The translations under genes and the position numbers were made by a program. A DNA stretch of 34,462 nucleotides, taken from positions 1-34,462 of the IMG/VR virus record IMGVR_UViG_3300009176_000055; one strand, given 5' to 3'. Source of the stretch: a virus. The notes under the pieces were generated by a model. The model was not told where the DNA came from, did no database searches, and saw only the letters and a list, made by a program, of their open reading frames with translations. This document shows positions 6,894-13,185 of this stretch, piece after piece; position 1 is the stretch's first letter, and the number at the start of each line of letters is the position of its first letter.

Positions 6894-7016
6894 ATGAAAC
6901 TTAAGATAGTAGGATCTGATTTTGATCCAAACATTGGATGGGAAGCTGCTCAGCTAATCCAGGAGTGGCTTATGGAGCTTGGAATTGATCTAGAAGTTCT
7001 GTACGAATCTGAATAG
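6894..7016 (+). CDS. Small acidic protein, 40 residues
   Basis: ATG 6894 follows a strong TTGGAGGATAA Shine-Dalgarno. The product starts MKLKIVGSDFDPNIGWE and continues as an acidic amphipathic helix to VLYESE. It is isolated by gaps on both sides and preceded by an RNA hairpin, so it may be separately regulated. No family is recognised. Confidence 0.6.
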   Translation: MKLKIVGSDFDPNIGWEAAQLIQEWLMELGIDLEVLYESE

Positions 7017-7069
7017 TCCTATCCGTTCTTCTATCCGTGGTAAAGGGCAATTCCTCTTTTCAAGTGAGT

Positions 7070-7207
7070 ATGAAGATTGAAGTAGGGGAATTGACCTTTG
7101 TTTACGGATTGAAAGATACATGCGGAAAATTAACTGGTCTATTAAATTTCCGAATGGTTAGACTTCGGGTTTTGTGGGAATATGTCCCTACAGGACATAG
7201 GTCGTAA
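7070..7207 (+). CDS. Possible small protein, 45 residues
   Basis: ATG 7070 opens a 45-codon frame starting MKIEVGELTFVYGLKD, with alternating hydrophobic residues that suggest beta strands. The ribosome site is poor (AGTGAG only); an in-frame GTG at 7064 is an alternative. It could be another relative of the small beta proteins at the left end or a chance frame. It ends just before an 8-bp inverted repeat. Confidence 0.4.
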   Translation: MKIEVGELTFVYGLKDTCGKLTGLLNFRMVRLRVLWEYVPTGHRS

Positions 7208-7209
7208 CG

Positions 7210-7236
7210 CGGTAGCTGCCGAGTGATTAGCTACCG
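7210..7236. other. 8-bp inverted repeat at the edge of the GC-rich block
   Basis: CGGTAGCT (7210-7217) and AGCTACCG (7229-7236) form a perfect stem with an 11-nt loop. There is no T-run on either side, so a standard intrinsic terminator is unlikely. The repeat marks the point where base composition rises sharply. The rest of 7237-7344 is GC-rich, with short GAGCGCGGG/AAGCGCGGG repeats and no supported gene. Confidence 0.4.
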
Positions 7237-7344
7237 GCACCGAATTAGGAACTGCCCTTTTGTGCCGAGCGCGGGAGCGCCAAGCGCGGGGAGTCCGAAA
7301 GGCGAAGAACCTTTTCTAGTCAAATATCTAGCAGGAGGAATATT

Positions 7345-7824
7345 GTGGGAATGAATATCACGAAAACAATCCTTCCGCCGTCCAACGTCGGCCGCAAGGC
7401 AATCCCGGTGGACGCAGAAGCGGTTGACTTTTTTGTTAAGTCTTTCCGCGAGTGCCCTATCGAAGAAATGGACGAGGACTTCCGCCCGGCAGCGTATGGG
7501 CCGGAGGATCATCTGTTCACGAAAGACACTGCGGCGCAGGCGGAAGGTCGTAGGTACTCCAAGGCAGTGATGGAAAAGCTTGGAGTGACGGTTCGGGTTC
7601 GGGTCGATGACAACGGCGTCGGCGAGCAGTTGGACGAAAACGGAAAGGTCATAAAGCCTTCGGCAGATTCGGTCGATGCCGATGGAAACAAAGTCCAGGG
7701 TACGCGGTATCTGTGGAGGCTGTACGTTCCCCTCAGCGTAGGGATGGAACTGGCCCCCGTCGAAGACACCGCAGGGCAGGAGGAAGCTTCTGAGAGCGAT
7801 ACAGAGGCATCCGACGACGAGTAG
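7345..7824 (+). CDS. Unknown acidic protein in GC-rich block
   Basis: A 159-residue protein. GTG 7345 is chosen because AGGAGGAATATT gives ideal spacing; ATG 7351 is further away. It begins MGMNITKTILPPSNVGRKAIPVD and ends in a very acidic, low-complexity tail (EEASESDTEASDDE). Codon third positions are clearly more G/C than in the genes on either side, which suggests separate ancestry. It lies a few genes before the capsid gene, so a virion-assembly role is possible, but no scaffold or protease motif is visible. Confidence 0.75.
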   Translation: MGMNITKTILPPSNVGRKAIPVDAEAVDFFVKSFRECPIEEMDEDFRPAAYGPEDHLFTKDTAAQAEGRRYSKAVMEKLGVTVRVRVDDNGVGEQLDENGKVIKPSADSVDADGNKVQGTRYLWRLYVPLSVGMELAPVEDTAGQEEASESDTEASDDE

Positions 7825-7900
7825 CAGGAGCTAGCCGAGGAGCGGGGGAGGGTGATCGGGTTCCCTCCCTCGTTCAACCTTCAAGGAAAGGATCGCGGAA

Positions 7901-8170
7901 ATGATGATGGGAAGCGCAGGAAACGAGAAAGCGAATAGAGTCGGTTCCGGCCGGTACGCTTACGGCATGGGCTTTCGCCAAGGGAAGTACGAAATGGCGA
8001 AGATACTCACGCCGAACGAAGTCGAAGCTTTCGAGCGGAAAGCTAACGCCATGAGGGGAGAACCTACTGGCGATCCCTGCGACTGTGGGACGGCTTTCGG
8101 GGTCGGAGGATTCTACGCGGTTCACGCGGTCGGGAATCACCCCGACTGTACGGGTGACGAATCATGCTAA
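7901..8170 (+). CDS. Unknown Cys-containing small protein in GC-rich block
   Basis: An 89-residue protein with AAGGAAAGGATC upstream as Shine-Dalgarno. The N-terminal half is rich in Gly, Arg and Tyr (RVGSGRYAYGMGFRQGKYE). The C-terminal part holds a cluster of potential metal ligands (DPCDCG, HAVGNHPDCTGDESC), suggesting a small zinc site. Codon use is GC-rich like the flanking two genes. It overlaps the next gene by 7 nt. Confidence 0.68.
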   Translation: MMMGSAGNEKANRVGSGRYAYGMGFRQGKYEMAKILTPNEVEAFERKANAMRGEPTGDPCDCGTAFGVGGFYAVHAVGNHPDCTGDESC

Positions 8171-8379
8171 GCGCTGCGAGAGCGGAATACGCGGCTAGAC
8201 TTCTGCGGTGGAGCGCGGGAGGAATCACAGCGGGGTACAACGAGGAAGACTGGCAGAAGCTTAGCCCGGAGGAGCGGGCTATCGCGGTGCGCAGGGAAGT
8301 AGCGGTTTGTAGCTGCGAGCGGTGCAAGCAGGCCCGAATGGATGCGGCAATCATCATCGAGAAAGAGCGGGCACAGTAG
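8164..8379 (+). CDS. Unknown small protein with CxCxxC motif
   Basis: A 71-residue, mostly helical, Ala/Arg-rich protein with AVCSCERCKQAR near residues 47-58, a compact Cys cluster that may bind zinc with a partner. The ATG overlaps the previous gene by 7 nt, with GGGTGA upstream. It is the last gene of the GC-rich block. The function is unknown. Confidence 0.65.
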   Translation: MLSAARAEYAARLLRWSAGGITAGYNEEDWQKLSPEERAIAVRREVAVCSCERCKQARMDAAIIIEKERAQ

Positions 8380-8413
8380 CGCCAACAGCAACAATCACGC
8401 AGGCGGAAAAGTC

Positions 8414-8449
8414 GGGGGTAATTGCAGAGAGAAATTGCCCCCGGCAATT
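8414..8449 (+). promoter_or_regulatory. Pair of mutually exclusive hairpins
   Basis: GGGGGTAATT (8414-8423) can pair with AATTGCCCCC (8433-8442), 10 bp including one G-U pair. Part of that second arm (AATTGCC, 8433-8439) can instead pair with GGCAATT (8443-8449) across a CCC loop. The two structures cannot coexist, as in attenuators or switches. No T-run follows, so termination is not assured. It lies between the GC-rich genes and the pre-capsid genes. Confidence 0.35.
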
Positions 8450-8539
8450 CCAATATGTCAAAAGAAATTAGAGGGGCTGAGATTTTTGCCCACGGGACGA
8501 ACGTAGTGAGTCCTACCCGCTACAAATTCTGGGGGGTAT

Positions 8540-8564
8540 AAAACCGCTGTGCTATAGTGGTTTT
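8540..8564 (+). promoter_or_regulatory. Inverted repeat overlapping a -10-like TATAGT
   Basis: AAAACCGCT (8540-8548) and AGTGGTTTT (8556-8564) form a 9-bp stem with one G-U pair and a 7-nt loop. TATAGT at 8553-8558 lies across the loop and second arm, 11 nt before the next ATG. This could be an operator on a promoter or, in RNA, a weak terminator. It precedes the late gene region, a plausible control point. Confidence 0.35.
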
Positions 8565-8569
8565 GCCGC

Positions 8570-8770
8570 ATGGATAAAGAGATTGACTACCTGGCCGTGT
8601 TTATGCCAGAGGGACAATGCGCTCGCTGCGGAACCTCTGTCCCACTGCACCAGCACCCATTCAAAACGTTGTCAGGCCAGAAAATAGAATTGGGTTTTTG
8701 CACTCGGAAATGCGAAAACGACTTTGTGCAAGGAATCGAAGCAGTCAACCATGCTGCTGAAAGAAGATAA
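8570..8770 (+). CDS. Small zinc-ribbon/TRASH-like protein
   Basis: A 66-residue protein with two Cys pairs: CARC at about residues 18-21 and CTRKC at about 44-48 within GFCTRKCENDF, the FCxxxCxxxF pattern of TRASH/MYM-type zinc fingers. Family assignment is by motif only. There is no Shine-Dalgarno; TATAGT lies 11 nt upstream. It probably mediates protein or nucleic-acid contacts. It is one of four small Cys-rich genes before the capsid gene. Confidence 0.68.
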   Translation: MDKEIDYLAVFMPEGQCARCGTSVPLHQHPFKTLSGQKIELGFCTRKCENDFVQGIEAVNHAAERR

Positions 8771-8784
8771 CACAATTTGTAAAG

Positions 8785-8928
8785 ATGGCATCTTACACCC
8801 GATATGAGTCTTTAGCCCGTCCTTGCGAGAGGTGTTCTCGGGATATGCAGAAGAGAAAAAACGAGTCTATTCCCAACTGGCAGAAGCGCCGCTTCTGTTC
8901 CCTCACATGTGCTAGGCTGAAGCACTGA
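8785..8928 (+). CDS. Small basic zinc-finger protein, 47 residues
   Basis: ATG 8785 encodes a 47-residue basic protein with Cys pairs PCERC (residues 13-17) and FCSLTC (37-42), again a TRASH-like FCSxxC pattern. The stop TGA overlaps the next ATG (TGATG at 8926-8930), which supports translation. The spacing of the Cys pairs resembles the preceding gene, so the two may be distant paralogues. No clear Shine-Dalgarno. Confidence 0.62.
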   Translation: MASYTRYESLARPCERCSRDMQKRKNESIPNWQKRRFCSLTCARLKH

Positions 8929-9206
8929 TGAAGCTCTTGATGATTGAGTGGCATGATGCCTTTACACATTGCGAGCAGCCTTGGTATACCAAGGAGGAAT
9001 TAATGAAGGAAACTACGGGGCATCAAACATGCTTTTCTGTAGGGTGGCTTTTTAGAGAGCAGGAAGATTACATTACTCTTACCATGACTAAGGGAGATGG
9101 TTCTTCTGACGATAATGGAGAGGTGGGATTAGCCTTGACAATTCCGAAAGGAATGATCGTAAGGATTGAAGAACTAAATGTGTTGCAGGCTTCTATTATT
9201 CAATGA
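8928..9206 (+). CDS. Unknown phage protein upstream of capsid gene
   Basis: A 92-residue protein coupled to the previous gene by TGATG. It starts MKLLMIEWHDAFTHCEQPWYTKEEL and contains an SVGWLFREQEDYITLTM segment typical of a widespread, unnamed family of small phage proteins. It is mostly beta with an acidic Gly/Asp turn (GDGSSDDNGE). Its stop is adjacent to the capsid GTG. The function is unknown. Confidence 0.72.
   Translation: MKLLMIEWHDAFTHCEQPWYTKEELMKETTGHQTCFSVGWLFREQEDYITLTMTKGDGSSDDNGEVGLALTIPKGMIVRIEELNVLQASIIQ
9194..9199 (+). promoter_or_regulatory. -10-like element of the capsid gene
   Basis: TATTAT ends 7 nt before GTG 9207. No Shine-Dalgarno lies in the gap (TCAATGA), which supports a leaderless start. 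Confidence 0.5.
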
Positions 9207-10397
9207 GTGACCGCCGAGACTACTACCTCTCTATCTAACTTCCTTACGGATATGATCGCCCCTCTTCAGGAGTCCTTTCCGAAGAGGACTGTTCTTTCTG
9301 ATGAGTTGAAGAGAAATACGCGGAGGGAGAACTTCCGTGGTCTTCAGGTTCGCGTTCCGCTGCTTCTTACTCCTAAGCAGGGTACGGGTGGAATTGCACA
9401 GACGGGTACGCTTAACGTCGCTAGGCAGTTGGATGACAAAGCAGCCTTCATTACGATGGCGCGTGTCACCCACGCTATTGAGCTTTCAGTTGACCTTATT
9501 AAGGCGGCTGAAGGAAATAACTTTGTTGCTGCGGGTTCCGCTCTTAAGCTCCACATGGAGCAAGCAGAGGTTGGCCTGAGCCGAGTTGAGAACGAGATGC
9601 TGGTGGGCGATGGTACTGGACTTCTCGCCGGGCCGGTTACTTCCGCTACGACCAACACCACTCTCGTTGTCCTCGGTACTACGGCTAACTATTACCCTCT
9701 GTATCCGGGCCGGATTGTGGATATCTTCCAGACGGGCGGCACTTCAGTTTCAGCTTCCCGCACGATTGTCTCCGCAACTTCTACCTCGGTGACTCTGGAT
9801 GCTGCTGTGACCGCCACTACGGGGTCTGCGGTTTACATCGAAGGAACTTTCGGTAATGCTACCCAGGGGCTGAGGCAGCCTTTCGCTACCACGGGTACAT
9901 TTGAAGGTATTGACCTCGGTACGGTGGTTGGGTTTAGATCTATTGACGGGCGTGGTGGCTCAACTGCTGCTGACCTTTCGATGTCGATCCTTGACGGTTC
10001 TTTCCGCCGAGTTATGCAGGCTTCGGGTAAAGCTCCGGACTTCTGGATCGGAGATCCTGCTGCAATTGATAAGTTCGGCCAGGGTCTGGTTTCTCAGTTC
10101 CGCTGGCAGCCTAAGATCACCCGACTTGATACGGGTTGGGAAGGGATTGACTATCGCGGCACTCCGCTAATCCCTGAATTCGATATCGCTCCTGGAGAAC
10201 TATATGGCATTAACAAGAGCGCCATTACTCTCTACGGATTTGGGAATGGGCCTTCATGGGATGACATGGACGGCAATAGGTTCCGAAGGTTTAACCGCTC
10301 TCTGCCGGTAGAGGCTTGGCTTGTTGACTTCCTCCAGATGGGAATCCATCAGCCTAACGCACTCGTCAGAATGCAGGGTCTGAACCAGGCAGTCTAA
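9207..10397 (+). CDS. Major capsid protein (HK97-fold type)
   Basis: A 396-residue protein recognised as a tailed-phage major capsid protein. It has an N-terminal helical arm (about 1-45), a conserved beta-rich region with VPLLLTPKQGTGGIAQTGTLN, a central Ser/Thr/Ala-rich insertion (about 150-215) that reads as an extra surface domain, and a C-terminal A-domain-like part ending in VEAWLVDFLQMGIHQPNALVRMQ. The length suits the family. No protease, scaffold, portal or terminase gene is adjacent, which is unusual. GTG 9207 directly follows the previous TGA and lies 7 nt after TATTAT. Confidence 0.85.
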   Translation: MTAETTTSLSNFLTDMIAPLQESFPKRTVLSDELKRNTRRENFRGLQVRVPLLLTPKQGTGGIAQTGTLNVARQLDDKAAFITMARVTHAIELSVDLIKAAEGNNFVAAGSALKLHMEQAEVGLSRVENEMLVGDGTGLLAGPVTSATTNTTLVVLGTTANYYPLYPGRIVDIFQTGGTSVSASRTIVSATSTSVTLDAAVTATTGSAVYIEGTFGNATQGLRQPFATTGTFEGIDLGTVVGFRSIDGRGGSTAADLSMSILDGSFRRVMQASGKAPDFWIGDPAAIDKFGQGLVSQFRWQPKITRLDTGWEGIDYRGTPLIPEFDIAPGELYGINKSAITLYGFGNGPSWDDMDGNRFRRFNRSLPVEAWLVDFLQMGIHQPNALVRMQGLNQAV

Positions 10398-10400
10398 GAT
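10395..10400 (+). promoter_or_regulatory. -10-like element
   Basis: TAAGAT ends 6 nt before ATG 10407. It overlaps the capsid stop codon (TAA at 10395-10397). No Shine-Dalgarno is present. Confidence 0.6.
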
Positions 10401-10406
10401 ACTTAG

Positions 10407-10676
10407 ATGGCAGTTAAGCGAATGTATACCGGGTCGGGTAGGACTGAATCTTCCTCACCTGCTAAGGGCAGCAAGACTGCTGAAGATGTTCATACCCTTC
10501 ACAGGATTGCCGATAGTCTTCATTCTGACTACGAAGATCACGCCAATACGATTCGCCATGTAGCCAAAGCCCTTTCTATGGGAGATTCCAAGTCAGGAAA
10601 GGCTGGAGTTAAAGAACATAGAACTAATCGTGGTGGCAGCGGCCAGAAAAAGACCAATGCTGCTCTGGGAGGCTAA
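10407..10676 (+). CDS. Unknown hydrophilic protein downstream of capsid
   Basis: An 89-residue protein with low-complexity ends: MAVKRMYTGSGRTESSSPAKG at the start and a Gly/Lys/Asn-rich tail. A central helix contains several His (VHTLHRIADSLHSDYEDHANTIRHVAKAL). It is probably a minor capsid-associated or head-completion protein by position only. The start is leaderless-type (TAAGAT, 6 nt). The stop overlaps the next small start (TAATG). Confidence 0.7.
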   Translation: MAVKRMYTGSGRTESSSPAKGSKTAEDVHTLHRIADSLHSDYEDHANTIRHVAKALSMGDSKSGKAGVKEHRTNRGGSGQKKTNAALGG

Positions 10677-10729
10677 TGGCAGGCCCCTTCCCCACAACTG
10701 CAACTAAGCCAGTAAGGATCAGACGATGA
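10676..10729 (+). CDS. Possible 17-residue peptide bridging two genes
   Basis: ATG 10676 overlaps the previous stop (TAATG), and its own stop overlaps the next ATG (ATGA at 10726-10729). The peptide is MAGPFPTTATKPVRIRR. GGGAGG lies 4 nt upstream. The double coupling is exact, but the frame is short, so it may be only a coupling device or chance. Confidence 0.35.
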   Translation: MAGPFPTTATKPVRIRR

Positions 10730-10869
10730 ATCCCTGGACTGACATTAATACTTGGAAGGAATTCCTTTGGGATATGCGACATCCGGGACAACTTTGGCAT
10801 CGCATGAAAGAAGGAACCCGCGTGGCTATGAACGATTGGGTATCATACCTGAATGCCAAGAAGCCCTAA
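10726..10869 (+). CDS. Small Trp-rich protein, 47 residues
   Basis: ATG 10726 has AAGGATC as Shine-Dalgarno with 5-nt spacing. The product starts MNPWTDINTWKEFLWDMRH and is rich in Trp, Met and basic residues, suggesting an amphipathic helix. It overlaps the glycosyltransferase start by 17 nt. No family is recognised. Confidence 0.55.
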   Translation: MNPWTDINTWKEFLWDMRHPGQLWHRMKEGTRVAMNDWVSYLNAKKP

Positions 10870-11686
10870 GAAGCCAAACCCCACTAAGAGCATTCCTCAT
10901 GAGGTGGCAGCCCTGCCGCCCAGGATCTATGAGTTTGACCCTAATACTCCTCTAATTAGAGAACTACAGGAGAAACTACCCGGAGGTATGGTGGCAATCT
11001 TGGCTAACGAGAGCGCCAGATATACGGTCTTCCAGGCCGCTTGTATGGCAATGATCTTGCCGACTGGCTCTAGGTATGGCTTTCATACCGGCTGTTATGT
11101 CACCGATAGCTGCAACCGAGCTACGGCCTCAATGCAGCCAGAGGAAGACTGGATCATGTTTATGGGAGACGACCATAACTTCCCCCCAAATCTTGTCCTT
11201 AAACTCCTGACCAACATGTATAAGGACGATCTAGATATCATCGTTCCGGTTTGCTTTAAGCGGGACTTCCCGCCTACGCCTGTTCTTTACAAGTACGGTG
11301 TCGCTGAGCCAGGAGTTGATTACTCCAAGTACGCTTATGAGGAGAACGACAATACCTTCCTTTGCCCCATAAATCTCAACGCCTTCCCAGAAGGAGGTTT
11401 GATCGAGGTAGACGGAGCCGGTAGTGCTGGTATGATTGTACGCCGTCGTGTAATGGAAAAACTGGAGCCGCCATGGTTTAGGCTTGGCGTTGGTATGTGG
11501 GGAGAAGATCTTGATTTTTGTCGTAGGGCGCAGAAAGCCGGGTTTAAAATCCACGCAGATCTGGATATGTCTCTTGGGCACATCATCAATACTACTATCT
11601 GGCCCGAGCAAACTGATGAGGGACAGTGGGGTTGTCAATACGACCACGGTAATAAGGGAGGGCTTTTCCTAACACTATGCGAATGA
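10853..11686 (+). CDS. GT-A type glycosyltransferase
   Basis: A 277-residue protein resembling family-2-like GT-A glycosyltransferases. An acidic metal-binding triad GDDH at 105-108 (MFMGDDHNFPPN) takes the place of the DxD motif. The later GEDLDFCRRAQKAGFKIHADLDMSLGHI block is the usual acceptor-side ED motif followed by the C-terminal strand and His. It probably transfers a nucleotide-activated sugar to a phage or host acceptor in the cytoplasm. It overlaps the following epimerase gene by 10 nt, so the two probably work in one sugar pathway. Substrate unknown. Confidence 0.8.
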   Translation: MPRSPKKPNPTKSIPHEVAALPPRIYEFDPNTPLIRELQEKLPGGMVAILANESARYTVFQAACMAMILPTGSRYGFHTGCYVTDSCNRATASMQPEEDWIMFMGDDHNFPPNLVLKLLTNMYKDDLDIIVPVCFKRDFPPTPVLYKYGVAEPGVDYSKYAYEENDNTFLCPINLNAFPEGGLIEVDGAGSAGMIVRRRVMEKLEPPWFRLGVGMWGEDLDFCRRAQKAGFKIHADLDMSLGHIINTTIWPEQTDEGQWGCQYDHGNKGGLFLTLCE

Positions 11687-12555
11687 TTGTAACTGGAAGC
11701 GAAGGATTCATTGGAAAGAACCTCGTAGCGCGATTAGAACGTTCTGGTCACTGGGTCTACAAAATGGACACAAAACGGGGTCTAGATATGTTCACTTCTC
11801 TAGCAACTGTGGACGTTATTTATCACTTAGCCTGCATTAATCAGGAAGAAGCGCTTAATAAACCCCTGGAGAATTTAAAAGTAAACGCATATGGCGCGAA
11901 ATTCATGGCCGAAGCAGCTAAAAGAATGGATGCGAAGCTTATTTACACCTCTACAGCCTCTGTTTACGGCGCTTCAGAGCGCATTCCGACACCTGTGGAC
12001 GCAGACATTAACCCCCAGACGGATTATGCGGTGGCAAAACTCGCTGGTGAGCACTTTATTCGCAATTCTGGCTGCGATTACAAGATTTTGAGGCTAAGTA
12101 ATGTTTATGGACCCGGCCAAACCACTGAAAATCCCTATTGCGGGGTGATTGGAAGGTTTATTGAGCAAGGAATGGCTGGAGAACCTCTGACAATGATCGC
12201 TCCAGGCACCCAAACCCGCGATTACACCTACATTGACGATGTAATTGACGTAATTACGACCACCGAAGCTGATAATACGACCAAAAACGTGTCTTCTGGC
12301 ACAGAAACTTCTGTATCCTGGCTAGCGGGGGAGATTATTAAGCTAACTGGAAGTAAATCAGGACTTGTTGTTATCCCAGAGAGAGGAATTGACGGAATTA
12401 TGCGCCGGAGGCTAATTACGGACTATCGCTGTCCCACTGCTTTGAGCGAAGGACTGGCAAGAACTGTAGAATGGTACCGTGTTACAACAGGAGAAGGAAG
12501 TCCAGCAAGCCTTGCACCACTTAGACCCGGATCTCTTTCTGGACAAACTCTATGA
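11677..12555 (+). CDS. NAD-dependent nucleotide-sugar epimerase/dehydratase (extended SDR)
   Basis: A 292-residue extended short-chain dehydrogenase. Rossmann motif GSEGFIG (G7, G10, G13), a Ser/Thr catalytic strand YTSTASVYG (90-98) and the catalytic pair Y117/K121 in YAVAK are all present. The LRLSNVYGPGQ and RDYTYIDDVIDVI blocks are typical of GalE/RfbB-type enzymes. The length is slightly short, and the C-terminal tail after TVEWYR is Ser/Pro-rich. It would make a sugar donor for the adjacent glycosyltransferase. The start could be ATG 11677 or ATG 11683, which forms ATGA with the previous stop. The exact reaction is not readable. Confidence 0.88.
   Translation: MRMIVTGSEGFIGKNLVARLERSGHWVYKMDTKRGLDMFTSLATVDVIYHLACINQEEALNKPLENLKVNAYGAKFMAEAAKRMDAKLIYTSTASVYGASERIPTPVDADINPQTDYAVAKLAGEHFIRNSGCDYKILRLSNVYGPGQTTENPYCGVIGRFIEQGMAGEPLTMIAPGTQTRDYTYIDDVIDVITTTEADNTTKNVSSGTETSVSWLAGEIIKLTGSKSGLVVIPERGIDGIMRRRLITDYRCPTALSEGLARTVEWYRVTTGEGSPASLAPLRPGSLSGQTL
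12467..12472 (+). promoter_or_regulatory. -10-like element inside the epimerase gene
   Basis: TAGAAT ends 6 nt before GTG 12479. It lies within the epimerase coding sequence, so the next gene would be transcribed from inside its neighbour. Confidence 0.5.
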
Positions 12556-12868
12556 CGCTGACGGCCAGTATGTTTATTACGCAGTACGTTATCCTGCCGC
12601 TCCTGGTCTTGAGCCTCTTACTTGTGTTCATTGGAGAACTACTGATGGTCCTCTGCCTCTTTCGTTGGATTTGGTTGGGGTTGTTAGACGTCAAGAAGGC
12701 GATATCCGCGAGGCTATCAAAGAAGCCACAATCAATAACGCCCTAAAGAAGCAAGCTCATAACCAGGACCTTCATGATGATATTGATGAAAGACTTCGAT
12801 GGATGGAGAAATCGAGAAAACGCTTGGGTCTTTATGGTCCTTGGACCAATAAGGCAAACCTACGCTAG
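12479..12868 (+). CDS. Unknown virion-region protein, 129 residues
   Basis: GTG 12479 lies 6 nt after TAGAAT and overlaps the epimerase gene by 77 nt. The first part (LDPDLFLDKLYDADGQYVYYAVRYP) is beta-like, and the last 50 residues form a charged helix (DERLRWMEKSRKRLGLYG). No family is recognised. Its TAG shares CTAG (12865-12868) with the stop of the convergent minus-strand gene. A second frame inside it, starting ATGA at 12552, encodes a hydrophobic peptide and is treated under findings. Confidence 0.68.
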   Translation: MLQQEKEVQQALHHLDPDLFLDKLYDADGQYVYYAVRYPAAPGLEPLTCVHWRTTDGPLPLSLDLVGVVRRQEGDIREAIKEATINNALKKQAHNQDLHDDIDERLRWMEKSRKRLGLYGPWTNKANLR

Positions 12869-13173
12869 GTTTTCTTTGATTCCATATAGGCTCTTAAGCC
12901 TGGGCTGAGCAAATGAAGTCGGGATGACTGTGATCTTTGACTTCTGCCTCTCTTCTCCTTGAGCCAGTCCTCTAGTTCATGAATCCTTCCAGAAGGATCT
13001 GCCTTCTTGTTGTATTCAGCAGCCTTATTTAGGATTACTTTAATCTCCAGTGTTGAAACAGAGAACTCCCTGGACGCATTTTCAATAGCTTTATCCCAAC
13101 CTGAGATCATCGCGTTCTTAGCCACTTCATTAGCAACTTCTCTTTCTCGGCTAGAAATCGTGCTGTCATCCAT
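12865..13173 (-). CDS. Inverted single gene: helical charged protein
   Basis: A 102-residue protein read on the minus strand inside the plus-strand virion region. It starts MDDSTISSREREVANEVAKNAM, is helical throughout and has a basic stretch (KEKRGRSQRSQSSR). No domain is recognised. The ATG has no Shine-Dalgarno but lies 6 nt after CATAAT on its own strand. Its start is only 9 nt from the divergent plus start, and its stop shares bases with the convergent gene. A regulatory or assembly role is possible but unsupported. Confidence 0.75.
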   Translation of the reverse strand: MDDSTISSREREVANEVAKNAMISGWDKAIENASREFSVSTLEIKVILNKAAEYNKKADPSGRIHELEDWLKEKRGRSQRSQSSRLHLLSPGLRAYMESKKT

Positions 13174-13185
13174 AATTACATTATG
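13171..13185. promoter_or_regulatory. Divergent back-to-back leaderless starts
   Basis: The 15-bp sequence CATAATTACATTATG contains both start codons (minus ATG at 13173-13171, plus ATG at 13183-13185) and both -10-like hexamers. Read from either strand it is CATAAT, 6 nt, ATG. Each hexamer overlaps the opposite start codon. There is no room for a Shine-Dalgarno between the starts and none is seen in the flanking codons. Confidence 0.65.
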
